NCBI RefSeq assembly: GCF_002379095.1
Contig: NZ_NBZV01000021.1
Location: 1 to 64,000 of the forward strand
DNA length: 64,000 nt
Direction of reading: 5' to 3'
From: Polaromonas sp. AER18D-145
Lineage (GTDB): Bacteria > Pseudomonadota > Gammaproteobacteria > Burkholderiales > Burkholderiaceae_C
Positions 16,257 through 25,105 of this stretch are shown here, in pieces. A program made the position numbers and the translations under genes. The stretch's first letter is position 1, and every line of letters starts with the position of its first letter. The notes below the pieces were generated by a model. That model was given only the letters and a program-made list of their open reading frames with translations, was not told the DNA's origin and did no database searches.

Positions 16257-16417
16257 TGAATAGATCGTTACAACTCCGAACCAACGCCGCCATCGTACAA
16301 AAGGTTGACTCTATAACGGATTACAGCCGATTTACCCATAAAAGGAGCCCAAAGCGGTGCTCAAAAGGAGATTTGTTGGCAATTTTCGTTTCTTTTCAAC
16401 GCGAAGGGGTTAAAAAT
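16257..16417. promoter_or_regulatory. Divergent control region, repressor / activator genes
   Basis: The 161-bp gap between divergent starts. On the plus strand TTGACT (about 16302) followed by an AT-rich stretch (TTTACCCATAAA) is a possible promoter; AAGGGG lies before the 16418 ATG. The region is more AT-rich than its surroundings. I see no clear symmetrical operator. Confidence 0.45.
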
Positions 16418-17086
16418 ATGGGTGAAGATGCCGTAATGAATACACGCGGCTTGTGTGTTCCAGTTTCAACTATGACCAAAAGTAACTCAACTTTCGCAGG
16501 AGCATCGCTTCACCCGCAGACGATGCATCTTCCTACGGTTGAGCGAAGCATTCTTGATGAAAACACCTTCGCGCTCATGCGGCGCTGGAAAGCTGCCACC
16601 GTCGATCCCATCGACGATCCGCGAATAATGAATCGGTGGTTCCCAGGGCAGCGCGAGCTTTTCAGAATTCTCTCGGTTCTTACGAAAGAGCAAGTGGTCG
16701 ACCTGGCGGATTGCCGCATGCCACTGTTCAGCTTGCGACTCCCAGTCGTGTCGTCTGATGGTGTTTTCCGTAAGGCTCTCCCGTCGAGTAACTTTGAGGC
16801 AGAGTGCCTGGAAGAGGCCGCTTTGGCGCTTGTCACCCGGCTTGACGCATTGCGAACCTCGCATACGCAGGGGCGCATTTTGTACGACCTGAATTCGGCC
16901 CAGGCCAATTTTTTCTCACGGCACAGCCCAAGAGAGCTTTACGCTGTCGCTACTGATCCGGCCGTGGGCTTGATCCCAGCCTCTACCGATGAATTTTTCA
17001 CCATCGCTGCGATGTCGAAACTGACTTCGCGCGAACGGACTGTGCTTGCGGCAACTACCCGCCGCAATCACCCGCTTTCCCACTGA
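16418..17086 (+). CDS. FlhD-like activator subunit
   Basis: A 222-aa protein; the start has AAGGGG upstream, and the longer frame would overlap the divergent repressor. Residues about 60-110 (helix, then FRILSVLTKEQVVDLADCRMPLFSLRLP) match the FlhD pattern of a helix-turn-helix-like core ending in ..LxxLTxxQxxxLAxxxxxxxxFR. It is longer than FlhD (about 116 aa), with a C-terminal extension. It is paired with an FlhC-like gene 29 nt downstream, as AcaD/AcaC and SetD/SetC are in IncC plasmids and SXT. Proposed role: subunit of the hetero-oligomeric master activator of the transfer operons. Confidence 0.6.
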   Translation: MGEDAVMNTRGLCVPVSTMTKSNSTFAGASLHPQTMHLPTVERSILDENTFALMRRWKAATVDPIDDPRIMNRWFPGQRELFRILSVLTKEQVVDLADCRMPLFSLRLPVVSSDGVFRKALPSSNFEAECLEEAALALVTRLDALRTSHTQGRILYDLNSAQANFFSRHSPRELYAVATDPAVGLIPASTDEFFTIAAMSKLTSRERTVLAATTRRNHPLSH

Positions 17087-17115
17087 TCGGTCACGAGCCG
17101 AACAATAAGCAAACT

Positions 17116-17784
17116 ATGAGCAAAGATATCGCAATGGGCCGCGCGCTGGCCGCAAGAAACCGGTTGAATCTTTTTGACGATCCACGATGGGAAGAGCGTT
17201 TCGAAGTCCTTATCCGACTCACACAGCGTACGCAGCTGATTCAATCACTTACCGGCACTGACGTGCGCCCGCAACGGCTCAAGGATGCGGTGGATAGGCG
17301 CGTTGCTGCAATGGGGCGCGACATAGCAAGGCCAAGGGGGATTGGGCAGTCCTACACAGCCAAGGGTTTCCTGAGCAAATTGGTGGACAAGTACGACGCG
17401 GCCTACTTGGTCAATCTGCACTATGGCGCCAATGGCCCCGGGGCAGCATCCCAGGCCGAGACCAATTTGGGCGCAGCGCTCGACAAACGAATTGAGGTCT
17501 ACCTTCAGTACAGATCGGCCTTGTACGAGAATCCCGATGACGCTCGGGTGAGCTTTGAAACCTACGTAGTGCTAATTGACGGGGTAAGAAATCGAGTTGT
17601 CGACGTGCACACATGTCAAGAATGCTCTTCGCGGTTCGTCTGGACATTGGCATCCAACGTGCGGCCGACTTGCCCCGTCTGCGCTATTCATCAGCAAAGC
17701 ATCGAATCGTCACGGCGGAAACTCGCGGAGCTCCTCGGCCGCAAGCCTGCTGACAACTGTTATTCGCTGCGTGCAGCATCGTAA
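17116..17784 (+). CDS. FlhC-like activator subunit
   Basis: A 222-aa protein with the FlhC zinc site: Cys167-x-x-Cys170 (HTCQEC) and Cys186-P-x-Cys189 (TCPVC), spaced as in E. coli FlhC. The helical N-terminus and length also fit the FlhC/AcaC/SetC family. Position directly after the FlhD-like gene supports the pair. In known conjugative elements such FlhDC homologues bind upstream of transfer operons and switch them on; the shared inverted-repeat boxes at 17842, 23283 and 33324 are candidate targets, the first of them only 57 nt after this stop. Confidence 0.75.
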   Translation: MSKDIAMGRALAARNRLNLFDDPRWEERFEVLIRLTQRTQLIQSLTGTDVRPQRLKDAVDRRVAAMGRDIARPRGIGQSYTAKGFLSKLVDKYDAAYLVNLHYGANGPGAASQAETNLGAALDKRIEVYLQYRSALYENPDDARVSFETYVVLIDGVRNRVVDVHTCQECSSRFVWTLASNVRPTCPVCAIHQQSIESSRRKLAELLGRKPADNCYSLRAAS

Positions 17785-17841
17785 GTGAGACGGACCGCAT
17801 TGGGAAGGTGCTACGTGAGGCAGTGATTGAACACCCATTAG

Positions 17842-17873
17842 GCTCAATGGCCTAAAAGCGACTCGTAGAGCGG
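17842..17873 (+). promoter_or_regulatory. Transfer box 1 (candidate activator site)
   Basis: GCTCAAT (17842-17848), 16-nt spacer, GTAGAGCGG (17865-17873); one mismatch from the half-site in boxes 2 and 3. It ends 35 nt before the relaxase-like start. A TTAGGC/GCCTAA palindrome (17838-17855) overlaps its left half. CTATAAAT about 6 nt downstream is a possible -10. Confidence 0.6.
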
Positions 17874-17908
17874 CGAACTATAAATCGCGCTCCCAGCACA
17901 ATCAATAG

Positions 17909-19867
17909 ATGATTTCGAGCTGGTTTCAGAAGACCTTCCTAAGACGCCCATCACCCGCTCCCGCCGCTGCCCGTCAGCCTGCTCGGGCCACCTTGCCTGT
18001 GTCGCGGGTGAAAAATATCTACCCCCCTGACGATCCGGGACTGCCAATCCGTGATGCCGAATACCTCCTCAACGGAAACTCGCAAATTCTGGGACGCCTT
18101 AAACTTCACGCCGCCACAAGTGAAGCCCACTTTGACCACAGGTTTATCAAACCCCTAGAGCGACTCGCAGAACACATCAGTGCGCTTCCTGCCACTTCGT
18201 CGGGCTTGTTCTCCGGAGAAGGGGGGCTGTTTTGCGCTTCAATCGAGCTGGCCTTTCTCAGCTTTCAGGCTTCCGATGGGCGAATCTTTACGGGTGCCGA
18301 AAGTGTCGAGCGGCGCCACAAGCTGGAACCACGATGGCGATACTTCTGCTTTGCCGCGGCGCTTCTCTATCCGCTTGGCAAGCCCTTAGGTCGAATGATC
18401 GTGACCAACGCACGCGGCGAAGCATGGCAGAAGCATCATCAGAGCCTTGTGAAGTGGACTCTCGCGAGTGACACCGACCGGATATATGTCTCTTGGCCAG
18501 AGGACAAGGCTGAGCAAGGCCAAATCCAAATCGGCCCTTCGCCGTACACGGCATCAATTCTCCACAAGATCCTCGGTCCGGACAACCTCGCGTGGTTGGA
18601 GGATGGCTCGACGCACCTGACCCGCGACCTATTTGAAGTTGTCAGCGGAGCCGATACGTCTGCAAGGATTGCGCGCGATGTCATTGCAACGATGTGGCAA
18701 AAGGTGAGGACTCGAGAAGAGGCCCGCATGCCAGAGAACTACGGTCGCCTGACCATCGGAACCCACCTCACGCCCTATCTTGTCGGTGCGATGCGAGCAA
18801 TGGTAGACGCCGGCACATGGGTGCCCAACGGCCTTCCATTCATCGTGGACGCTACCGGGCTCTACCTGGTGTGGCCACAAGCAGGCCACGAAATTGTCAA
18901 GCAGGGGAAAATTGATGGTCACGAGGGCTGGCCATCCTCCCCGTCCGTCCTGGCCGAGCTGCTCAAAGCGGCGGGCATATTTGACACCGCACGTGGCGAT
19001 GACAGCGGACAGGTCGAGGTTGTCGACGTAGAAGGCAATCTGCACCCGGCGTTTAAGCTGAAGAACCCGTTCGCGGTGATGGAATCATACGACCCGGCCG
19101 ACTACAAGAAGTCGCCGCCAAAGACTCTTGTCGCGGTACTCGCGGCAGATCCAATTGCGGCGGTGGAACGCCGAGTCGCGCAGGCAGCACCGCCGCTAAT
19201 GCCACCTGCAGCTAGCGCCGAAGCTGCCCCACCACCCTCGGGGAAGGGCAAGTTCGTAGATCAGGAGTCCGGGGAGATCTTTAACCATGGGCCTGCCGTA
19301 TCAAGCGCCCCGGCACCACATCTAGCGAAGCGTGTGGAGGACGAAGCGCGCAATTCGGTCCATGGCACGAGCCACCAGGATGCGGTTGCGCCAACGGTAA
19401 CGGCGGAGCCCAGTGACTCCAAAACTGGTAACCGCGATGCAAGCCGAGGTCCATCAGCTAACGCAATGTCGGTGCCCGACAGCGCGCCTGACGACCAGCT
19501 GAGGGTAAAAGAGGCGCCGGAAATTAAGTTCAGCGACCTGGTTCCAGAAGAGATCCGCAGGGAAATGAAGACCCCGCTTTCGGTCGAGCTTCTTGGAAAG
19601 GTAATTAAGACCTGGCGCGAGCGAGGCGAAGACAGTACGACGATGCGGATGACGGACAACGGGGCCGCCATCAGCTTTGAACTCTTGTCCTCAATGATTC
19701 GCAACATACCGGACTGGGTAAACGAGATCGCCGTCGCCGGGCTGGTCTACACCGCACCAGCGACGCCTGGTCTCAAAATCATGAAGGTCGCGATACCCGA
19801 GGGTTCGTCGAAACCGCGCGAGGCAATTGTTATTTCGCGCTATGGGTGCAAGAAGCTGGGACTCTAG
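17909..19867 (+). CDS. MOBH (TraI_2) relaxase-like protein with degenerate HD site
   Basis: A 652-aa protein. Residues about 75-215 follow the TraI_2/MOBH relaxase domain (RFIKPLERLAEHISALPAT, then GGLF..SIELAF, AAALL.PLGKPLGRMIV, WQKHHQSLVKW). In active members the segment after LPA(S/T) carries a His cluster and the AALLHDxGK motif supplies His-Asp; here these read SSGLFSGEGG and AAALLYPLGK (Tyr154-Pro155), so the metal ligands are missing. After a disordered linker (about 410-545) the C-terminal 110 residues match the winged-helix C-domain of this family. The next gene is traD-like, the usual partner. It may be an inactive DNA-binding or scaffold version. Confidence 0.75.
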   Translation: MISSWFQKTFLRRPSPAPAAARQPARATLPVSRVKNIYPPDDPGLPIRDAEYLLNGNSQILGRLKLHAATSEAHFDHRFIKPLERLAEHISALPATSSGLFSGEGGLFCASIELAFLSFQASDGRIFTGAESVERRHKLEPRWRYFCFAAALLYPLGKPLGRMIVTNARGEAWQKHHQSLVKWTLASDTDRIYVSWPEDKAEQGQIQIGPSPYTASILHKILGPDNLAWLEDGSTHLTRDLFEVVSGADTSARIARDVIATMWQKVRTREEARMPENYGRLTIGTHLTPYLVGAMRAMVDAGTWVPNGLPFIVDATGLYLVWPQAGHEIVKQGKIDGHEGWPSSPSVLAELLKAAGIFDTARGDDSGQVEVVDVEGNLHPAFKLKNPFAVMESYDPADYKKSPPKTLVAVLAADPIAAVERRVAQAAPPLMPPAASAEAAPPPSGKGKFVDQESGEIFNHGPAVSSAPAPHLAKRVEDEARNSVHGTSHQDAVAPTVTAEPSDSKTGNRDASRGPSANAMSVPDSAPDDQLRVKEAPEIKFSDLVPEEIRREMKTPLSVELLGKVIKTWRERGEDSTTMRMTDNGAAISFELLSSMIRNIPDWVNEIAVAGLVYTAPATPGLKIMKVAIPEGSSKPREAIVISRYGCKKLGL

Positions 19868-21823
19868 ATGGCAAATGGACAAAGATTCGAGCAACTATTG
19901 CGGCCGATCTATGAGGCGCGTTCCACTATTGCGTGGCTCGTAGCCGCGGTTTGGATGGCCCTATGTGCCCTCATCATCAACGCAACCACCGTCACGTTAA
20001 TCTCTTCTGCGGCGCTGGCCGCAGTGATGGCGATGTTGAGGATGGTTGGCGCGAGACGGCTGCTGAACTACAAGCTTGCCCTTGCCGGCAAGGACGTGCG
20101 TGTGATTCCAACAAGCACCCTTCAAAAGGCGATGAAGGACATGGGCAACAACCTTTGGCTCGGCTGGGGATATCGATGGGAGCCGCGCCATACCCAGCGC
20201 GCGTACGAAATCATGAAGAGGGATCTTGTCGATGTGTACCCGCCCCTTTGGTGGATCAAGTGGACGAAGCTGAAGCAAAACCCATATAAGGCAAAGGGAT
20301 TGCCGTGGATCCATGGGCTCGATATGAAGGAGGTTGACATCTTCCTTCCGTTCGAATCGCTCAAAGGGCATTGCGCGATTATCGCGACAACCGGTGCTAT
20401 CAAGACGCGCCTTGCTGCGCTGGTGATATTCCAGCTTGCGATGCGAGGTGACACTGTCATCGTGATTGATCCAAAAGGGGATCGAGACCTTCGCGAAATC
20501 TGCCGCGAGGCCGCGCGGCTTGCTGGGCACCCTGAGCGGTTCCTGATGATTCATCCCGCGTTCGCCTCAGAATCCGTGCGCCTGGACCTCATCAAGAACT
20601 GGGATCAGGTATCACAAGTTGCGTCCCGCATAACGATGGTTTTGGACGCCCAGGAGGCCGACAATTTTAAGGAATTCTGCTGGATGGCCGTGCACCGGAT
20701 CACCAACGGCATGAAGTATGTCGGACGCCGTGTCAGCCTCTACTCACTCAAAATTGCAATGGAGTCGCGGGTATCGGTCGAGAAGATGGCGGAAGCCGTG
20801 CTTGTGAAGTTCTTCAATGAAGAATGCCCCCAGCTCCTTGAAGCAATCGAGAAGGAAATCAATGCCTCGAATGCGGCAGGAAAGCGGCCTCAAAGCAAAA
20901 ATGCGGTTGAAACAAGCTCGCCGACCTTGAGCGCGATGATCAAGGTTTTCCAATCCGACGTTCCTGAAACCGCAGAGGACGCGCAGAAGCTCGGAATTCC
21001 CGTCAAACCCGAAGAAGTCCGCGGGCTGGTGTCCATCCTTGAGGCCAATAAGGAATGGTTCGGGAAAATGATCGTCAGTATCACCCCCCTGCTGACCAAG
21101 CTCACGACGGATGACTTGAAGGGTCTCCTATCCCCTGACTATGAGGATGTTGCCGACACAAGGCCAATCATGGACGGCAAGCGTCTCGTTGAAGGGAACC
21201 ACATTCTGTATATGGGCACCGATACCCTAGCAGATGAATCGGTCGGAAAGGCAATGTCGACAATGCTCCTTGCCGAGATGTCCTCGGTGGCTGCAGAGAT
21301 CTACAACCACGGGCTCGACTCAGATCGTGGAGAGGAACCGCGGCGCGTGCATGTTGTGGTCGACGAGTGGGGCGATGCCGCATGCGCGCCGCTGATTCAG
21401 CAGGCGAACAAAGGCCGGGGAGCTGGCTTCTTCATCTGGGCTCTCGGGCAAACATTCTCAGACCTCGTTGACAAATTCGGTGGGAACGAAGCCCGTGCAA
21501 GGCGATTCATCGGCAACATGAACAACATGATCGTTGGTGCAACCCAGGATCCGGACACCATGAAGCTGATCATTGACAAATTGGGTGAAACCGCGATTAC
21601 CGTGCGCAGTTCATCTTCCGGCATTGGGTCCAAAACTGAGGATGCGGGCCTCGAATTTTCTTCTAACCAGAGTGACAAGGCTGAAGACGTTGTCATGGAG
21701 ATTTTTCCGAAGAGCCTTTTACCCTCACTACCAGATTTGCACTACATCGGCATATTCAACCGTGGCGAACTGATCAAAGGCCGGATACCGGTAATCCTAG
21801 AAGATGCGAAGGTAAAAAGATAA
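19868..21823 (+). CDS. traD: TraD-type coupling protein with altered Walker A
   Basis: A 651-aa inner-membrane coupling protein (VirD4/TraD). Two N-terminal membrane segments (about 20-58) are followed by the ATPase core. Where TraD of the SXT type has GTTRVGKT, this protein has ATTGAIKT (173-180): Lys and Thr remain but both defining glycines are replaced. Walker B (VHVVVDEW, Asp499-Glu500) and the downstream QQANKGRGAG segment are intact. It would connect the relaxosome to the VirB channel; reduced or altered ATP use is likely. It starts immediately after the relaxase-like stop, and its own stop overlaps the next start by one base. Confidence 0.85.
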   Translation: MANGQRFEQLLRPIYEARSTIAWLVAAVWMALCALIINATTVTLISSAALAAVMAMLRMVGARRLLNYKLALAGKDVRVIPTSTLQKAMKDMGNNLWLGWGYRWEPRHTQRAYEIMKRDLVDVYPPLWWIKWTKLKQNPYKAKGLPWIHGLDMKEVDIFLPFESLKGHCAIIATTGAIKTRLAALVIFQLAMRGDTVIVIDPKGDRDLREICREAARLAGHPERFLMIHPAFASESVRLDLIKNWDQVSQVASRITMVLDAQEADNFKEFCWMAVHRITNGMKYVGRRVSLYSLKIAMESRVSVEKMAEAVLVKFFNEECPQLLEAIEKEINASNAAGKRPQSKNAVETSSPTLSAMIKVFQSDVPETAEDAQKLGIPVKPEEVRGLVSILEANKEWFGKMIVSITPLLTKLTTDDLKGLLSPDYEDVADTRPIMDGKRLVEGNHILYMGTDTLADESVGKAMSTMLLAEMSSVAAEIYNHGLDSDRGEEPRRVHVVVDEWGDAACAPLIQQANKGRGAGFFIWALGQTFSDLVDKFGGNEARARRFIGNMNNMIVGATQDPDTMKLIIDKLGETAITVRSSSSGIGSKTEDAGLEFSSNQSDKAEDVVMEIFPKSLLPSLPDLHYIGIFNRGELIKGRIPVILEDAKVKR

Positions 21824-22440
21824 TGAGCCAGGTGATCAATTTCGATCGTTCGAAAGCTAGCCCTGGTGGAGGGGTGCGTAAAGGTAGTTTGGGCATTTGG
21901 CCGCTCAGCGGCCTCTCGCAAACCTCGCCGGGGGCGTGGCTCGATGCAACCATTGACGGAAAAGCATACGCAGCGGTTGCGCTTTCGCTCTGGACTCACC
22001 ACCCGCAGCTCAGGGCGGCGACAGAGCGCCTCGGTGTGCTGCTGACCCCAATGTGGCCAACATTGGCAGGCGACTCGCTGCTCGCATGTGCGATTGAAAA
22101 TGCAGTTACGAAGGTCGACGCTGCTGTGCGCCGCGGCGAATCGTATGAGGGCCGCGTTGTTGCAATTTATCTCTATTGGCTTGCCAATTGCGTTGCAGAG
22201 GTTGCCCGGTTGGCGGTCTATGGCGAGAACACGGATGGGCAGCTGCTTCGGTGGCGGTACTTCTCTGAGCCGCTGCACTCGTGGGCTCTAGCCCACGGCA
22301 TGAAGGAGCTGGAGACCGTTCTGGTTGCGGAACAGCCGACTGTGGAAGAAGTAGCCGGTCTGAGAATCCACCTAATCGCGCGGCTTACCGATGATCCCGT
22401 CGATGCTGGTTACCTTGAACTCCTGGCGCCGCGAGGATAA
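21823..22440 (+). CDS. Hypothetical protein of the traD operon
   Basis: A 205-aa soluble-looking protein, starting in a TAATG overlap with traD. Central Trp/Ala-rich helices (YAAVALSLWTHHPQLRAATERLG; about 45-70) and a helical C-terminus; no signal peptide, no clear membrane helix. Not recognised. Its position between traD and the DUF4400 gene makes it a probable accessory transfer protein. Confidence 0.65.
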   Translation: MSQVINFDRSKASPGGGVRKGSLGIWPLSGLSQTSPGAWLDATIDGKAYAAVALSLWTHHPQLRAATERLGVLLTPMWPTLAGDSLLACAIENAVTKVDAAVRRGESYEGRVVAIYLYWLANCVAEVARLAVYGENTDGQLLRWRYFSEPLHSWALAHGMKELETVLVAEQPTVEEVAGLRIHLIARLTDDPVDAGYLELLAPRG

Positions 22441-22442
22441 CC

Positions 22443-23087
22443 ATGGCCGTCAAAAGTAGCCAGCATATTGGCTTTTGGCTCGGTGTGATCGCCGTGGGGT
22501 TCCTTCTCGGGCCGGTGATGCGTTCCGGCTCCAGTATGGAGCAGTTCGTAAAATCCGAGATACAGCAGACGAGGGAGGCATTGGGGGAAACTGTCGCAGT
22601 CAGGGTTGTTGGGTTTGCTTCCGGAATCTTCACTGGAACTCCCCTCGGGATGATCTCCCAGACTGCAAACGGACTGAAGCATTCAAAGGAAGACCGCGAC
22701 CTTGGGGGACGGGTGGCAGGACCTGTCGGCATAGCCATGTCATCCATGTACAACAGCTATCTGCAGGGACTGATGTTGCAGGCGTATGTCATGGCGATGC
22801 GGTTTGCGATAGTGATGGTCTGGTTTGTGATCCTTGCTCCTCTTCTATTTGCTGCGGTCTACGACGGATTTATGCAGAGAAAAATCAAGCGTGCTGAGTT
22901 CGGGGCACTTAGGCCTGCGACCTTTGCTCTCGCGAGCCTTCTGGTCATCCCCTTGCTCGTCTTACCTCTGGTATACCTAGTCGTTCCGTTCAGCATCTCC
23001 CCCCTCCTGGCCCCCGCTTGGGCCTTAATTGTTGCCATCCCGCTTTCGGTACTGATATCAAACACGCAGCCGCTCTTCGGGCGCTGA
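22443..23087 (+). CDS. DUF4400-like conjugal membrane protein
   Basis: A 214-aa inner-membrane protein with four likely membrane segments (about 8-25, 115-140, 163-182, 186-205). The layout, with a long soluble loop after the first helix and DGFMQRKIKRAEFGALRPA between the helices, fits the DUF4400 family (PFL_4697-like), normally found next to traD in SXT- and PFGI-1-type elements. Start two bases after the previous stop. Function in transfer is not established. Confidence 0.65.
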   Translation: MAVKSSQHIGFWLGVIAVGFLLGPVMRSGSSMEQFVKSEIQQTREALGETVAVRVVGFASGIFTGTPLGMISQTANGLKHSKEDRDLGGRVAGPVGIAMSSMYNSYLQGLMLQAYVMAMRFAIVMVWFVILAPLLFAAVYDGFMQRKIKRAEFGALRPATFALASLLVIPLLVLPLVYLVVPFSISPLLAPAWALIVAIPLSVLISNTQPLFGR

Positions 23088-23282
23088 GGCAAATGGCTCG
23101 GACAACTGGCCTTGCCGCTCCAACGGCAAGTGTCATCGCCTATCTCGGGCAAACCTGACGGGCCGGCGGCCGGGCGTATTGAGTCAGGGCGATAACTACT
23201 TGCTGCATGGCGAGCGCTCATAACCATGGCGCCTATTCGCCGTCCTTCCTGTAAGTAGCCCGGGCGCTCTCATAACGCGGTC

Positions 23283-23314
23283 GCTCAACAAGCCAGTTTC
23301 CATGCGTTGAGCGG
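23283..23314 (+). promoter_or_regulatory. Transfer box 2 (candidate activator site)
   Basis: GCTCAAC (23283-23289), 16-nt spacer, GTTGAGCGG (23306-23314); with the flanking C and G the arms are 8 bp. The match to box 3 continues downstream as GGGA..GGAAAT..CCCTG (to 23329). It ends 36 nt before the virB11 start. The rest of the 263-bp gap holds a CTTGCCG/CGGCAAG hairpin (23111-23130). Confidence 0.7.
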
Positions 23315-23350
23315 GACGGAAATTCCCTGTCTATCAACAGAATAGGGTGC

Positions 23351-24349
23351 ATGCAAAATGCGAACCCCACCGGCGACAGATCCTTGAACGAGGTTGCTCG
23401 CGTTGGGAATACTCAGCGGGTTCTCGCTCAGTTGATGGACACATTGGACGTCCTACGGCCGTACTTCGCCGATGGCGAGATCAATGAAATCATGATCAAC
23501 GGGCCCGACGACGTCTTCATCTCCAAGCATGGGGAGGACACAAAGGTCCGGGTAAAGCTGAGCGCGCCAAACATTCGGGCCGCAATTACTCTGATCGCCG
23601 GGTTGATGGAAAAAGAGGTTGGGGAAAAGTCGAAACAACGCGTTTTGTCGGCCAGGCTCCCCGGGTTTCGAATTGAGGCGCTGCTCCCTCCTGTCGCCGT
23701 AAACGGCCCGTCAATGTGCATTCGACGGCATGCCGCACGGGTGTTCTCGATTGAGGAATATGTCGCGTCAGGCGTGATTTCCGAAAAGTACGCCGACCTT
23801 ATGGCGCAAGCCATTGCTGCAAAAGAGAACTTTCTTATCGTTGGCGGCACCGGGTCGGGGAAGACGACGTTGATGAACACAGCATTGAGCATGGTTCCAA
23901 AGGAGGAGCGGCTCTTCGTCATTGAGACAGTACACGAACTCAAGATTACTTCCCCGAACGCTGTCCTGGTCGAATGTGACGATGAGCAGGGCATGACTGC
24001 CCGCCGCGCCGTTCGAACAGCAATGCGATACGCCCCCAAGCGCGTGATTGTGGGTGAACTTCGCGGACCCGAAGCTTATGACTGGATGGACGCCGCTAAC
24101 ACTGGCCATCCAGGCTCCGCGGCAACCATCCATGCGAACAGCGCCAGTCGCGCGCTCGGCCGACTGGAGAACCTCGTGCTGATGGCAGACATGGGCATTC
24201 CACACGAGGCGATCCGTGTCGCAATCGCCGACACGTTGCAGTGGATGTTCTACATCAAACGAGAGGGCAGTAAGCGCGCCGTCTCCGAGGTTTGCCGCCT
24301 ACACGGTTTCGACCGTGCGAGTGGCGACTACTCCCTTGAGCACCTTTAA
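23351..24349 (+). CDS. virB11: VirB11/TrbB secretion ATPase
   Basis: A 332-aa hexameric traffic ATPase. N-terminal domain to about 145, then Walker A GGTGSGKT (165-172), Asp-box VIETVHEL, Walker B-like VIVGELRG and a His box (ATIHAN). Length and motifs are typical of TrbB/VirB11. It works at the cytoplasmic base of the type IV secretion channel with VirB4 and the coupling protein. First gene of the operon, directly behind transfer box 2. Confidence 0.92.
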   Translation: MQNANPTGDRSLNEVARVGNTQRVLAQLMDTLDVLRPYFADGEINEIMINGPDDVFISKHGEDTKVRVKLSAPNIRAAITLIAGLMEKEVGEKSKQRVLSARLPGFRIEALLPPVAVNGPSMCIRRHAARVFSIEEYVASGVISEKYADLMAQAIAAKENFLIVGGTGSGKTTLMNTALSMVPKEERLFVIETVHELKITSPNAVLVECDDEQGMTARRAVRTAMRYAPKRVIVGELRGPEAYDWMDAANTGHPGSAATIHANSASRALGRLENLVLMADMGIPHEAIRVAIADTLQWMFYIKREGSKRAVSEVCRLHGFDRASGDYSLEHL

Positions 24350-24384
24350 CAGTTTCCCTTTTTGAAAACCCTGGAGATATCCCA

Positions 24385-24762
24385 ATGAAAGCATCAATCA
24401 GCCGCCTCGCCAGCATGTTCAAGGCATACGCGCCGATGGGGCAGCAAAACCGGCCCGTCGCTCTCGCATTTGCCCTGGCTGCAGCCTTCCTCTTGTCCGC
24501 GGTTCCCATTGAAGCGATGGCTCAGTCAATGAGCATGCCGTTTATTGAAGGTGTCGGCTGTCAGGTTGCCATGTGGATGAAAGGACCGCTTGCGATCCTG
24601 ATATTTATCGTCGTCTGCATCGCCACATTGGTTATCGGCTTGATCACCAAGATGGACTGGGGCCGCATGATCAGCGTGGCGATTGTGTTCGGCATCATCC
24701 AGGGCCTGGTTTCGATCTTGTTGAGTACCGGGACTATTCAACTTCCAAGCTGCTTGTCCTAA
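24385..24762 (+). CDS. virB2: VirB2/TrbC pilin
   Basis: A 125-aa prepilin with a long signal region (hydrophobic AFALAAAFLLSA, cleavage likely after AMA, near residue 46) and two membrane helices (about 66-87 and 92-115) joined by a short basic loop (TKMDWGR), as in TrbC/VirB2. GGAGA lies 9 bases upstream. It would be the subunit of the conjugative pilus. Confidence 0.85.
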   Translation: MKASISRLASMFKAYAPMGQQNRPVALAFALAAAFLLSAVPIEAMAQSMSMPFIEGVGCQVAMWMKGPLAILIFIVVCIATLVIGLITKMDWGRMISVAIVFGIIQGLVSILLSTGTIQLPSCLS

Positions 24763-24782
24763 GTTGCGCCTGGCTACGTCCT

Positions 24783-25088
24783 ATGGCATCCCGCTCGTCA
24801 CCATTTCATCAGTCTCTACACCGTCCCCGTTTGATCATGGGCGTCGAGAAGAGCAGCTTTGCAGGTCTCGCGCTCGTCGGCACTTTCCTCATCGTAGCCA
24901 AAAGCTACTGGGGCATTCCCATCGTCTTCCTGGGCTATCTGATCGCAAGGTGGCTCTCGAAGCGTGATGATCAATTCATCGGGATCTTGATGTGCTACCT
25001 GCGCGAGGGGCACGTTTATGACGCAACACCCCGGCTCGAAGACGCTAAGTCCCGGCCGAAGGGTTGGGGTAGGGGACTTCCCCTCTAA
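24783..25088 (+). CDS. virB3: VirB3/TrbD
   Basis: A 101-aa inner-membrane protein. I place the start at 24783 because MASRSSPFHQSLHRPRLIMG matches the N-terminal pattern of TrbD; a second ATG at 24837 lacks a better ribosome binding site. One membrane hairpin (about residues 27-59) is followed by a short charged tail (LREGHVYDATPR). VirB3 associates with the VirB4 ATPase, whose gene follows 17 nt downstream. Confidence 0.8.
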   Translation: MASRSSPFHQSLHRPRLIMGVEKSSFAGLALVGTFLIVAKSYWGIPIVFLGYLIARWLSKRDDQFIGILMCYLREGHVYDATPRLEDAKSRPKGWGRGLPL

Positions 25089-25105
25089 TTTGTCAAAAGG
25101 CGTAC

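Noticed and set aside
16100-16417. N-terminal extension of the FlhD-like gene
   Set aside because: It would overlap the divergent repressor by about 160 nt; the ATG at 16418 has its own ribosome binding site and better fits the family.
17838-17855. TTAGGC/GCCTAA palindrome as the main operator of the relaxase operon
   Set aside because: It is present only at this operon, whereas the overlapping GCTCAAY-N16-GTWGAGCGG box is shared by three operons.
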